From Pseudomonadota bacterium (GTDB lineage: Bacteria; Desulfobacterota; Desulfovibrionia; Desulfovibrionales; Desulfomicrobiaceae): DNA of 64,000 bases. The notes under the pieces were generated by a model that had not been told where the DNA came from, ran no database searches, and was given only the letters and a program-made list of their open reading frames with translations. The stretch is from positions 124,001-188,000 of the forward strand of contig JAHIQM010000005.1 of NCBI GenBank assembly GCA_018902545.1. Reading direction: 5' to 3'. Position 1 is the stretch's first letter. Each line of letters opens with the position of its first letter. Made by a program: the position numbers and the translations under genes. Positions 44,884-52,367 of this stretch are shown in pieces.

Positions 44884-45633
44884 CTATATTACTCGCTTAA
44901 TTTCTTGATATTCGCCTGTGGTGGTAAGCTGAAGTGTGACATCTTTGTTGGTTCTGTTTCTCCAGAACCAGCCATGAGATCCGTCAAATGCCGCTACGAG
45001 GGTGCCGATGCTTTTTTGTATTTGGCGCTCCTTGCTGTAGCTGTGAGAAGAGCCTTTGGCGGGGGGCGTAGGCTCTCCATGAACATCAACGTTAACTGGC
45101 CCGTCAGATACCCACTCGTAGTCGGCAGCGGCATTTTCGCTCATAATCATTTTGATTTCAGCTCCCTGCCCAGGGCGTAGCGTAATTGTCATGGTATCCT
45201 GCTTTTTAGGCGTGATCTGCGATGCTGATACTTGTGGCGCAACAGTTTGTGATGCAGATTCCGGCACAGCAGCATGAGCCTCCGCGTCATGGCTGTGGCC
45301 GTGCTGACCCCATGATGCAATGGTTTGCGATACAGATTGCGGCGCGGCCTGCGGTGCTGGTACCTGGGGGGCTTCAGGGGCTGTTTGCGTTGAAGCCATA
45401 GACGTATCTTGCAAGGCGTCTGCTTTGGCTTCTTCAGCCAAGGCCACCTTGATTTCACCCATTTTAGTCAGGCCGAGAGTACCTCCGATCCCGGTAGGGT
45501 CAATGCCGTACTCTGAAGGCAAAACAACTGTTACAAGCAAAATGCAGGCGGCAATTAAGGCAAGGACAGTGGAGCGGACCAGTTGTTTTGAGCTGGGAAG
45601 TTCCGCACGGGAAGGTATATTGCTATTGTACAT
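44884..45633 (-). CDS. membrane-anchored protein with His-rich linker, HupE-associated
   Basis: A 249-residue protein with one N-terminal membrane helix (about 20-42), a long Ala/Pro/Gln-rich linker (45-150) containing WGQHGHSHDAEAHAA, and a C-terminal folded domain (about 155-249: TITLRPGQGAEIKMIMSE, GSHGWFWRNRTNKDVTLQ). The His cluster could bind metal ions in the periplasm. It starts 11 bases after the HupE-like stop behind AGGAGAAT. Such anchor proteins next to HupE/UreJ genes recur in bacteria without known function. A role in metal delivery to or from the HupE-like protein is inference. Confidence 0.8.
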   Translation of the reverse strand: MYNSNIPSRAELPSSKQLVRSTVLALIAACILLVTVVLPSEYGIDPTGIGGTLGLTKMGEIKVALAEEAKADALQDTSMASTQTAPEAPQVPAPQAAPQSVSQTIASWGQHGHSHDAEAHAAVPESASQTVAPQVSASQITPKKQDTMTITLRPGQGAEIKMIMSENAAADYEWVSDGPVNVDVHGEPTPPAKGSSHSYSKERQIQKSIGTLVAAFDGSHGWFWRNRTNKDVTLQLTTTGEYQEIKRVI

Positions 45634-45644
45634 TGTTTATTCTC

Positions 45645-46379
45645 CTAAGAAATAAAAAAACCGGTAAGTTGATAGCCCATAAGCATAAAACCCGCACTCA
45701 TCATGGCAACATTAGCTGTGTAGGCATGGCGAACAAAGCTGCCTGTGCGTCGCCAGTAGCCCATAAGGATAAGAATGGCGCCTAATGCCGTGAGCTGGCC
45801 CAGCTCTACTCCCACGTTGAAGGCAATCAGGTTCGAGAGCAGACCGTCTGGAGAAACTTCGTACTCCAGTATTTTTGTTGCCAGTCCAAAGCCGTGAAAG
45901 AAGCCGAAGACAAGGGTTGCGATTTTGGTGTTTGGCTGAAAACCAAACCAGCGCTGAAACGCACCGATGTTATCAAGAGCTTTGTAAACGACAGACAATC
46001 CAATGATTGCGTCAATTATATATGCGCTGACACTTATGCCCGTCAGAACACCGAGAATCATTGTTGTGGAATGCCCTATGGCGAACAGGCTGACATAAAT
46101 GCCGATGTCTTTAATTTTATAGAGAAAGAAAATAACCCCGAACAAAAATAGCAAATGGTCGTAACCTGTGACCATGTGCTTCGCGCCGAGATAGATAAAC
46201 GGCAGGATATGAACGCCGGTTATTTCCTGAATGTAGCCTTTGTCTCCGGCAGTTACACCGTGTGCAAAAGCATCGGTGCAAAAAACCAACAGACCCAAGA
46301 GCAGCGAGGTCAACAAGCAGAGGCTTTTGGGAAAAGCGCACCACCGCAAACCCTTGCTGCAAGCAAAGGAAATGGACAT
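45645..46379 (-). CDS. HupE/UreJ_2-family membrane protein
   Basis: A 244-residue protein with a cleavable signal or first helix (SLCLLTSLLLGLLVF, ending DAFAHG) and six further membrane segments. The family motifs YLGAKHMVTGYDHLLFLFG, FAIGHSTTMIL and FGFFHGFGLA carry conserved His and Asp, as in HupE/UreJ proteins that transport nickel or cobalt. AAGGA stands 7 bases before the ATG. It sits between two His-rich proteins in an operon, which supports a transition-metal role. The metal and direction are unknown. Confidence 0.86.
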   Translation of the reverse strand: MSISFACSKGLRWCAFPKSLCLLTSLLLGLLVFCTDAFAHGVTAGDKGYIQEITGVHILPFIYLGAKHMVTGYDHLLFLFGVIFFLYKIKDIGIYVSLFAIGHSTTMILGVLTGISVSAYIIDAIIGLSVVYKALDNIGAFQRWFGFQPNTKIATLVFGFFHGFGLATKILEYEVSPDGLLSNLIAFNVGVELGQLTALGAILILMGYWRRTGSFVRHAYTANVAMMSAGFMLMGYQLTGFFIS

Positions 46380-46431
46380 AAAAGAATCCTTCTTTATGTT
46401 AAGAATGCAAAGAGATTACCTTGCTACACTG

Positions 46432-46737
46432 CTACAGCAAGACGGATTCGGGTGGGCGCTCAATGGAAAAGATGGGGTTATCAAGAAGCACAAAACGATA
46501 GTTGTCAGGCAAAAGCAGCTTTTTTTCGTTTCTTTCCAGTATAAACTTGAAAGGAGTTTCCGCACTGCAGGTGTCTGCGGTGTGGCTATGCGTCGGCTTT
46601 CCATCATGGGTATGCATGACGTAAGAGCTAGAAGTGTCTGTATAAAAAGGAGTGACAGCCCAGAGCGACAAGCTCAGAAAAATGAGCCCCATCGCTAAGC
46701 ACATCAGAGAGCGAGAAGAAGAGAGCATCGGATACAT
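46432..46737 (-). CDS. small secreted/anchored His-rich protein
   Basis: A 101-residue protein with a hydrophobic N-terminus (LMCLAMGLIFLSLSLWAV) and a compact metal-binding-like motif HTHDGKPTHSHTADTC. It is similar in style to the small periplasmic proteins at the head of metal-efflux operons, though I cannot name a family. It is the first gene of the operon with HupE-like and anchor genes. A consensus promoter ends so close to the ATG that the mRNA would be leaderless. An internal ATG start (MCLAMG) is possible. Confidence 0.72.
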   Translation of the reverse strand: MYPMLSSSRSLMCLAMGLIFLSLSLWAVTPFYTDTSSSYVMHTHDGKPTHSHTADTCSAETPFKFILERNEKKLLLPDNYRFVLLDNPIFSIERPPESVLL

Positions 46738-46744
46738 TCTTGAA

Positions 46745-46772
46745 ATTATATATAATTTAAAGCCCCCGTCAA
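46745..46772 (-). promoter_or_regulatory. strong sigma-70-type promoter, apparently leaderless
   Basis: On the minus strand TTGACG (46772-46767), 16-bp spacer, TATAAT (46750-46745). Transcription would start about 7 bases on, at the ATG at 46737. Confidence 0.8.
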
Positions 46773-46892
46773 GTTTATATAACTATCTGGGATTTAGACA
46801 TTTTTACCACAAATTCGTGATCTTTAAGCAACATGCGAGACTCTGACCAGTCGAGCAGGGCTCGACACTTTCACGCGCAAAAGGCGAGGGTC

Positions 46893-46905
46893 AGATCTTG
46901 AATCT
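46893..46905 (-). repeat. dispersed motif AGATCTTGAATCT, reversed copy
   Basis: Preceded by AAGGCGAGGGTC, the same context as 38485-38518. It sits between the His-rich operon promoter and the HPF-like gene. Confidence 0.7.
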
Positions 46906-47003
46906 AGATTTTCGCCACGAAGGAAATCAAGATGCGTCCCACATCTTCCACTGAGTGCTTCCAGCCACGTTCTCGCGATCATGGGCCGCAACGCGCACAT
47001 ATA

Positions 47004-47372
47004 TCACTCCTCCGGGAAGTCCGGCCCAAGCGGAGGCGGATCAGTCCTGCCACTCTCCTGATCACTCAGTCGCCCAAGGGTGCTTTTGATCGATATGGTC
47101 AACTTTTCTGCAGCGCCATCAACGGCTTGATCCAAGGTCGCCGCCCGGTGCGTGACCGCGATGGGCTGGCGGCCTTCAACGCGGGCTTCCATCATGCAAC
47201 GTATGTCGTCATTGCCACCCTTTTTATTACTGTTCTCATCACTCAGGTGGACCTCCACTCGCGTAATGTGCTCGCTGATTCGGCTCAGGACACTCTGCAC
47301 TGCGCCACTAAACTGCACGGCCAGCGCTTCGTGACCTTCGATGTTACGGTCGACATTGATTTGGATCTTCAT
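47004..47372 (-). CDS. HPF/RaiA-family ribosome-associated protein, short form
   Basis: A 122-residue protein beginning MKIQINVDRNIEGHEALAVQ, with RVEVHLSDENSNK and the helix ATLDQAVDGAAEKL, the beta-alpha pattern of hibernation-promoting factors that bind the 30S decoding centre. It lacks the C-terminal dimerisation domain of long HPF. AAAGGAGAG precedes the ATG. It is an accessory-region copy, next to a ligD remnant; stress-gene islands often pair such proteins. The housekeeping HPF is expected elsewhere (inference). Confidence 0.8.
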   Translation of the reverse strand: MKIQINVDRNIEGHEALAVQFSGAVQSVLSRISEHITRVEVHLSDENSNKKGGNDDIRCMMEARVEGRQPIAVTHRAATLDQAVDGAAEKLTISIKSTLGRLSDQESGRTDPPPLGPDFPEE

Positions 47373-47459
47373 GGTGCTCTCCTTTGTAAGGGCGGTTGAT
47401 TTAATACCGGAAGGTGGCGGCCGGAGGCTACGGAGCCGGGCTACTGCAAAAGCGCTCTC

Positions 47460-47640
47460 CTAAGGGGCGTGCTCGTCGCGATGTTTGATCAGCTGCCACT
47501 TGTGCACGTACCGCCCAGGCTGTCCTTCTTCATGCGCGCAAGCACTTAGGAACCCCTGAGTCGCTCGCCTTCCAAGGTGAACTTCAACTCGCCGGGCTCC
47601 AATCCGACATGCGGATCGCCTTCGGCATCGCGGTGTGTTC
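47460..47640 (-). pseudogene. remnant of a ligD-type 3'-phosphoesterase domain
   Basis: Minus-strand frames give DAEGDPHVGLEPGELKFT and LEGERLRGS, a stop codon, then VLARMKKDS and, after a frame change, KWQLIKHRDEHA. This is the C-terminal half of the phosphoesterase domain of bacterial DNA ligase D (end joining). One stop and at least one frameshift prove decay. No Ku or ligase domain remains. The rest of the 305-base gap is empty. Confidence 0.7.
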
Positions 47641-47677
47641 CTGATTGTATTCCAGGGGTCAATGCTAATATTTGTAT

Positions 47678-47866
47678 TTAATCAAAAATTGTGTAGTGTT
47701 CTTCAGAATCATCCTTCTCTACATCGCCGTCTTCTTGCAACAGATCAGACTGCTTTTCTTGTTCTCTGCCGAACTCTTCAAACTCATCATCTCTCATTGT
47801 CTCCCACTGCTCTAACATCCCGCCTTTGTTCCCATGCAATTTTACTTTCCAAATATTTTTATTCAT
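47678..47866 (-). CDS. small acidic protein of unknown function
   Basis: A 62-residue protein, MNKNIWKVKLHGNKGGMLEQ then WETMRDDEFEEFGREQ and a strongly acidic tail. A textbook ribosome site (AAGGAGATACC) at the ATG at 47866 argues it is expressed. It has a basic, possibly beta-forming N-terminal part and acidic C-terminus. No family recognised. Confidence 0.65.
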   Translation of the reverse strand: MNKNIWKVKLHGNKGGMLEQWETMRDDEFEEFGREQEKQSDLLQEDGDVEKDDSEEHYTIFD

Positions 47867-48336
47867 ACGGTATCTCCTTCTAAACATATTTTAATGGCAG
47901 CTATGGAATATCATCAAAAAGAATTACAATAACATAGTCAATTTCGCAGAAGACGCAAAAAGTGCTCGTCCCTGTTTCAGTGAACTACGGTTTTGGCAAT
48001 TAGCGTGCCATCGAATATCTGCGGACGCTTCGACGCAACAGGCTGATTATATGAAATTAATAATAATGATCGCGCAGAAGGGAGGGGGATAGTCTTCAGC
48101 GGCATCCGACATATTTAACATAGCTGCCATATATAAAGGAACACGTTGTGGAGGAATTTTGTGCACGTGTTGCGACATGAGGATTCTAAGGCAGACTGAT
48201 CAAACCAACTCGCAGAAATTTATTGGCCGCTGATTGACACTGCCCTGAAAGCAAGCAAAAAATGTACAATCGTATTTTTAGCATTACCTATGTTGCATGA
48301 TGATTTTGTTGAGCAATAACCACAAGGAGTAGCATC
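47867..48336. other. 470-bp AT-rich intergenic region, no gene seen
   Basis: Multiple stops in all frames. The final 40 bases hold the cupin gene's AAGGAG site. A TTGTTGAGCAATAA near 48307 weakly resembles a Crp/Fnr half-site arrangement; I do not claim it as one. Confidence 0.5.
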
Positions 48337-48651
48337 ATGAAGAAAATCAACTTGTTCGAAGCCAACGGATTCAACGACCTTGGCCTGAAGAAGTTATTGG
48401 TCCACGAATCTCCCTATTTCAAAATCCTGAACTTCAACTTCCGGGCGGGACAGCAATTACCCATCCACTCGCATGAAATAGAGGGCCAGCTTTCCATTCT
48501 CATCCTGGAAGGCGAAGGAGAATTTTTGGCGAAAGACGGGACTCTGCCGGCCAAAGCCGGGGATGTTCTCGTCTGCGACATTGCCGTACCCCACGGCATC
48601 AAGGCGATCACCGACATGCGCACCGTGGTCACCATTGCCCCACCTATTTGA
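48337..48651 (+). CDS. single-domain cupin protein
   Basis: A 104-residue beta-barrel. FRAGQQLPIHSHEIEGQLSI supplies the first cupin motif (His-x-His and Glu), and AGDVLVCDIAVPHGIKAI the second His. Three His plus one Glu would bind a divalent metal. Size fits small anaerobe cupins annotated near redox stress genes. AAGGAG precedes the ATG. Substrate unknown. Confidence 0.85.
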   Translation: MKKINLFEANGFNDLGLKKLLVHESPYFKILNFNFRAGQQLPIHSHEIEGQLSILILEGEGEFLAKDGTLPAKAGDVLVCDIAVPHGIKAITDMRTVVTIAPPI

Positions 48652-48868
48652 ACGAAGACAAAGGGTTGCCGGCTGTCGATTTTGTGAAAAGAAAGCATTT
48701 GATTAAGGTCCTGGTGAGCGCGCCTCCATCCTCGATGTCGCGTGCCAGCAAGATCAGACCATCGCGCTGACGCAACCAATAAAAACGCTATCTCACAAGA
48801 GCCTACTGGCATGTACCAAAATCATGACAGCTGTTGGGAATAGGGTTGGGCAGGCAAACGAAGAAAAG

Positions 48869-48900
48869 AAAAAGGGCCTGGATTTTACATCCAAGCCCTT
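48869..48900 (-). terminator. terminator of tRNA-Arg
   Basis: On the minus strand AAGGGC-tt-GGAT and ATCC-ag-GCCCTT form a stem with a small internal bulge and 5-base loop, followed by a T-rich tract, directly after the tRNA. Confidence 0.8.
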
Positions 48901-48908
48901 GATTTCTT

Positions 48909-48985
48909 TGGTGCGCAATGCAAGAATCGAACTTGCGGCCTTTAGCTCCGGAGGCTAACGCTCTATCCAACTGAGCTAATTGCGC
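48909..48985 (-). tRNA. tRNA-Arg (anticodon CCG)
   Basis: Minus strand: acceptor GCGCAAT pairs with ATTGCGC, D-arm GCTC/GAGC, anticodon loop CTCCGGA gives CCG, T-arm GTTCGATTC, discriminator A and encoded CCA. It marks the right edge of the accessory region. Confidence 0.95.
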
Positions 48986-49080
48986 ACGGGGAATGACTGT
49001 CTATGCAGACGACCCGCGCTTGTCAAGCATTCGCGTCTGATATAGCCGGATGGCCCACACTGAAATTTTCGAGGTGACCC

Positions 49081-49647
49081 ATGAGCATTTCAAAGCGCAT
49101 CATTCTGGCCATATCCGGTGCCAGCGGCATGGCGTACGCCTGTCAGCTCGCCCGCTCCCTGGGCCAGGTTCCTGGGCTGGAGCTGCATGGGATCATCTCC
49201 AACGGTGCGCGGGAAGTCTTTCGGCACGAACTGGACTTAGACCCGCAGGAGCTTTTGTCCTGCTTTCATTTCCTGCACGAGCCCGCCAATATCGCGGCCC
49301 CTCCGGCCAGTGGGTCTTGGGAGCATTCGGGCATGATCGTCTGCCCGTGCTCCATGGCCAGCCTTGCCGCCATCGCAACCGGGGTCGGCACCAATCTGCT
49401 GCACCGCGCCGCCGACGTGACCCTCAAAGAGCGCCGCCCGCTGATCCTGGTGCCGCGCGAGACGCCTTTGAGCGAGATCCATCTCAGGAACATGCTGCGC
49501 GCCCATCGCGCCGGGGCCGTGATCATGCCGCCCTGCCCCGGGTTCTACCATCGACCCGGTTCCATCGACCAGTTGGTGGCCCAGTTCGCAGGCCGCATCC
49601 TGGAGCAGCTGGGCTTACCCCACGACCTCTACACCCGCTGGAGCTGA
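49081..49647 (+). CDS. ubiX: flavin prenyltransferase UbiX
   Basis: A 188-residue flavoprotein-fold enzyme that makes prenylated FMN for UbiD-type decarboxylases. It opens ISKRIILAISGASGMAYA (the Gly-rich FMN loop), has CPCSMASLAAIATGVGTNLL, and the signature LILVPRETPLSEIHLRNML. Length matches the family. GAGGTG precedes the ATG. In an anaerobe without ubiquinone it may serve menaquinone synthesis through MqnP/UbiD-like steps or other UbiD enzymes. Confidence 0.95.
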   Translation: MSISKRIILAISGASGMAYACQLARSLGQVPGLELHGIISNGAREVFRHELDLDPQELLSCFHFLHEPANIAAPPASGSWEHSGMIVCPCSMASLAAIATGVGTNLLHRAADVTLKERRPLILVPRETPLSEIHLRNMLRAHRAGAVIMPPCPGFYHRPGSIDQLVAQFAGRILEQLGLPHDLYTRWS

Positions 49648-49688
49648 AAGAAGTTGCCCGCCGGGACGCTTGATGATAGCCCCAGCCA

Positions 49689-50339
49689 ATGTTCGACATA
49701 AGCCAGACCCTCCACCACTTTTCCATCATCGCCCTGCCCTTCTTTCTTGGCATCACCTGCCACGAATTCGCGCACGGCTACGTGTCCTATTTGATGGGCG
49801 ATCCCACGGCCAAGAATGCCGGCAGATTGACCCTGAACCCCCTGAAACACCTCGACCCCATGGGCACCCTGGTCCTGGTGCTGACCCAGCTCATCGGCTG
49901 GGCCAAGCCCGTGCCCATCAACCCGGCCTATTACAAGGACTACCGACGCGGCATACTCTACGTGTCCCTGGCCGGTCCCATGGCCAACTACGCGGTGATG
50001 ATCTTCTTCGCCATCCTGCTCAAGATCATCATCATCGCGTCCCAGAACCCCGGCGCTGCCGAGTACGCCTACATCCTGCGGCCCATGATCAACATCGCCG
50101 CGGCCGGGGTGTTCATCAACGCCATCCTCGGCACCTTCAACCTGCTGCCCATCCCGCCGCTGGACGGCAGCAAGATCCTGGCCTGCCTTCTGCCCGGCCA
50201 CATGGCCGCGCGCTTCATGCAGCTTGAGCGCTACGGCTTCATCATCCTGCTTCTGCTGGCCTTTACCGGAGTACTGGGCATGATCCTGTCCCCGATCTCG
50301 GCCTTTGTGCAAAACATGATCATCAAACCCATGCTTTAA
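49689..50339 (+). CDS. site-2 protease family (M50) zinc metalloprotease
   Basis: A 216-residue integral membrane protease with five to six helices. The zinc site is ITCHEFAHGYVSYLMGD (HExxH-type with Phe, His-Glu-Phe-Ala-His) and the second motif NLLPIPPLDGSKIL carries the Asp ligand. No PDZ domain is present, so it is the short S2P class found widely, of unknown substrate, rather than RseP. It is in a run of plus-strand genes, 9 bases before trpS. Confidence 0.93.
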   Translation: MFDISQTLHHFSIIALPFFLGITCHEFAHGYVSYLMGDPTAKNAGRLTLNPLKHLDPMGTLVLVLTQLIGWAKPVPINPAYYKDYRRGILYVSLAGPMANYAVMIFFAILLKIIIIASQNPGAAEYAYILRPMINIAAAGVFINAILGTFNLLPIPPLDGSKILACLLPGHMAARFMQLERYGFIILLLLAFTGVLGMILSPISAFVQNMIIKPML

Positions 50340-50348
50340 GGTCCCGAC

Positions 50349-51362
50349 ATGAAGAAAATGACCGTCCTGACCGGAATCACCACTTCCGGCACGCCGCACC
50401 TGGGCAATTACGTCGGCGCCATCCGCCCGGCCATCGAGGCCAGCCGTGATGAAAACGTCAACTCCTACTATTTTCTGGCCGATTTTCACTCCCTGATCAA
50501 ATGCCACGACCCGGCCCGCATCCATCAATCGCGCCTGGAAGTGGCCGCCACCTGGCTGGCCCTGGGTCTGGATACGAACAAGAGCACCTTCTACTGCCAG
50601 TCCGATATCCCCGAGATCCCGGAGCTGACCTGGATTCTGACCTGCATGACGGCCAAGGGCCTCATGAACCGCGCTCACGCCTACAAGGCCTCGGTGCAGG
50701 AGAACGAGGACAACGGCAGCCCTGATCCGGACAAGGGCATCACCATGGGGCTCTACTCCTATCCCATCCTCATGGCCGCCGACATCCTCATGTTCAACGC
50801 CAATATCGTGCCCGTGGGCAAGGACCAGACCCAGCATCTGGAGATGACCCGCGACATCGCGCAGCGCTTCAACCACCACTTCGGCGAGCACTTCGTCATG
50901 CCCGAGGCCCGCGTGGACGAGTCCACGGCCGTGCTGACCGGTCTTGACGGCCGCAAGATGAGCAAGAGCTACAACAATTATATTCCACTCTTCGCCCCGG
51001 AAAAGAACCTGCGCAAGCTGATCATGAAGATCACCACCAACTCCCAGGCCCCTGAAGAGCCCAAGGAGACCGTAGGCTGCGCCCTGTTTGAAATGTACCG
51101 GGCCTTCGCCACGCCGGAGCAGGTCGCCCAGATGCGCGCCAAGTTCGCGGAGGGCATCGGCTGGGGCTACGTCAAGCAGGAGCTTTTCGAGGTCGTCAAC
51201 GCCCAGTTGGCCGAACCGCGCGAAAAGTACGCCGAACTGATGCTAAACCCGGCCTACATCGAAAAAGTGCTCAAGGAAGGGGCTGAAAAGGCCCGCACCC
51301 ACAGCCGTCCCTTTCTGGACCGCATCCGCCAGTCCGTAGGAATCAGGACGCTTACGGCCTAA
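50349..51362 (+). CDS. trpS: tryptophanyl-tRNA synthetase
   Basis: This 337-residue class Ic synthetase charges tRNA-Trp. TSGTPHLGNYVGAIRP holds the HIGH-like signature (PHLGN), GKDQTQHLEMTRDIA is the conserved dimer/ATP strand and GRKMSKSYNN the KMSKS loop. Length is standard. It starts 9 bases after the protease stop and appears co-transcribed with it. Confidence 0.97.
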   Translation: MKKMTVLTGITTSGTPHLGNYVGAIRPAIEASRDENVNSYYFLADFHSLIKCHDPARIHQSRLEVAATWLALGLDTNKSTFYCQSDIPEIPELTWILTCMTAKGLMNRAHAYKASVQENEDNGSPDPDKGITMGLYSYPILMAADILMFNANIVPVGKDQTQHLEMTRDIAQRFNHHFGEHFVMPEARVDESTAVLTGLDGRKMSKSYNNYIPLFAPEKNLRKLIMKITTNSQAPEEPKETVGCALFEMYRAFATPEQVAQMRAKFAEGIGWGYVKQELFEVVNAQLAEPREKYAELMLNPAYIEKVLKEGAEKARTHSRPFLDRIRQSVGIRTLTA

Positions 51363-51425
51363 TACCGGACTGGTCTTTGCAGCGTTTTTTGGGTAGAATT
51401 ATTTTTTCGAGCCACGGAGGATATC

Positions 51426-52097
51426 ATGGGCGCAGCCAAGAAAGTCGTTCAACTGGACAGCAAGGCCACCAGGAAGGAACCGGCCCGCAAAAAGGTCAAA
51501 AAGGTCGAACTGACCGAGGTCGTCAGGGAAAAGAAGCCCGAGCCCGCGTCATTCACTGAGTACACGGACCTGGCCAAAAGCCTGACCCGCGAAAAAGCCC
51601 TCAGCCATGACGAGGTCGAAGCCGCGCTTGGCGCCGCTCCCGCGCCCGCGAGCGAGCAACCCGAGGCAACGCTTTCGGCGACCCCGGCGGCGGATGCTCC
51701 CGGCATCAACGATACTTCGGTTATGCCCCCGCGCCGCGACATGAGCAAGATGGCCCTCTTTGCCTCCCTTGTGGCGGTGATTCTGCTGCTGGGCTTCTAT
51801 TTCAACCTGAATCAGAACATCAAGGATCTGACTCAGCAGGTCCAGGACCTCTCCGTCATCAAGACCACTGTTTCCAGCCTGGACACCAAGGTCGGGACCA
51901 TGGAATCCAAGGTGGCGGAGCTTGAAACCCTGCCCGCCAAGACCCGCGCGGCGCTGATGAGCTCCATTCTGCAGGAGATGACCCAGAAGACATCCTACAT
52001 GTCCACCCAGCTCCAGTCCCCGGAGCAGCAGGAAAAGCTGATGAAGGCCAAAGAGCTGATCCAGCAGGTGCAGACCGAACTGAATACCCTGAACTAG
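51426..52097 (+). CDS. membrane protein with periplasmic coiled coil, unknown function
   Basis: A 223-residue protein. The first 100 residues are charged and disordered-looking, with Lys-rich then Ala/Pro-rich parts. One membrane helix (about 114-134, MALFASLVAVILLLGFYF) precedes a coiled coil (LTQQVQDLSVIKTTVSSLD, then TKVGTMESKVAEL) up to about 220. GGAGG precedes the ATG. Topology suggests a cytoplasmic tail and periplasmic coiled coil, as in scaffolds of envelope machines. No family recognised. The stop codon is the first base group of the inverted-repeat element at 52097. Confidence 0.78.
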   Translation: MGAAKKVVQLDSKATRKEPARKKVKKVELTEVVREKKPEPASFTEYTDLAKSLTREKALSHDEVEAALGAAPAPASEQPEATLSATPAADAPGINDTSVMPPRRDMSKMALFASLVAVILLLGFYFNLNQNIKDLTQQVQDLSVIKTTVSSLDTKVGTMESKVAELETLPAKTRAALMSSILQEMTQKTSYMSTQLQSPEQQEKLMKAKELIQQVQTELNTLN

Positions 52098-52214
52098 GCC
52101 ATTGAAAAAAGGCGATCTGCTGCGTCAGCGAAAAATCCAGACCGCGCATCTGTCCAATACACTGCACGTCCTGGATTTTTCCGCTTCCTTGCATCTCACC
52201 ATTTTTGAACGGCC
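52097..52214. repeat. 118-bp imperfect inverted-repeat element (MITE-like)
   Basis: Arms of about 44 bp: left begins GGCCATTGAAAAAAGGCGA and ends GAAAAATCCAG (52140); right is CTGGATTTTT (from 52171) to TTTTTGAACGGCC (52214). The arms match at most positions and a 30-base loop separates them. It overlaps the preceding stop codon. Similar-looking palindromic units are common in deltaproteobacterial genomes. Confidence 0.75.
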
Positions 52215-52245
52215 TTTGAATTTCGAATTTTTTAAAAGTCTACTG

Positions 52246-52267
52246 GGCCCGGGATTCCGGGCCTTTT
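52246..52267 (+). terminator. terminator upstream of the oligopeptidase gene
   Basis: GGCCCGG-GATT-CCGGGCC followed by four T. Confidence 0.85.
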
Positions 52268-52367
52268 GCTTCCCGCGAGCAATGCGGATGCGAGCCCCGG
52301 CTTGTCCGCTCCCCCCGATTTTTGTACACTTTAGCCACCACCGCAACGATCCATGCCAAGGACTGCC

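Noticed and set aside
33067-48908. Prophage or integrative conjugative element
   Set aside because: No integrase, portal, capsid, relaxase or type IV secretion gene is visible.
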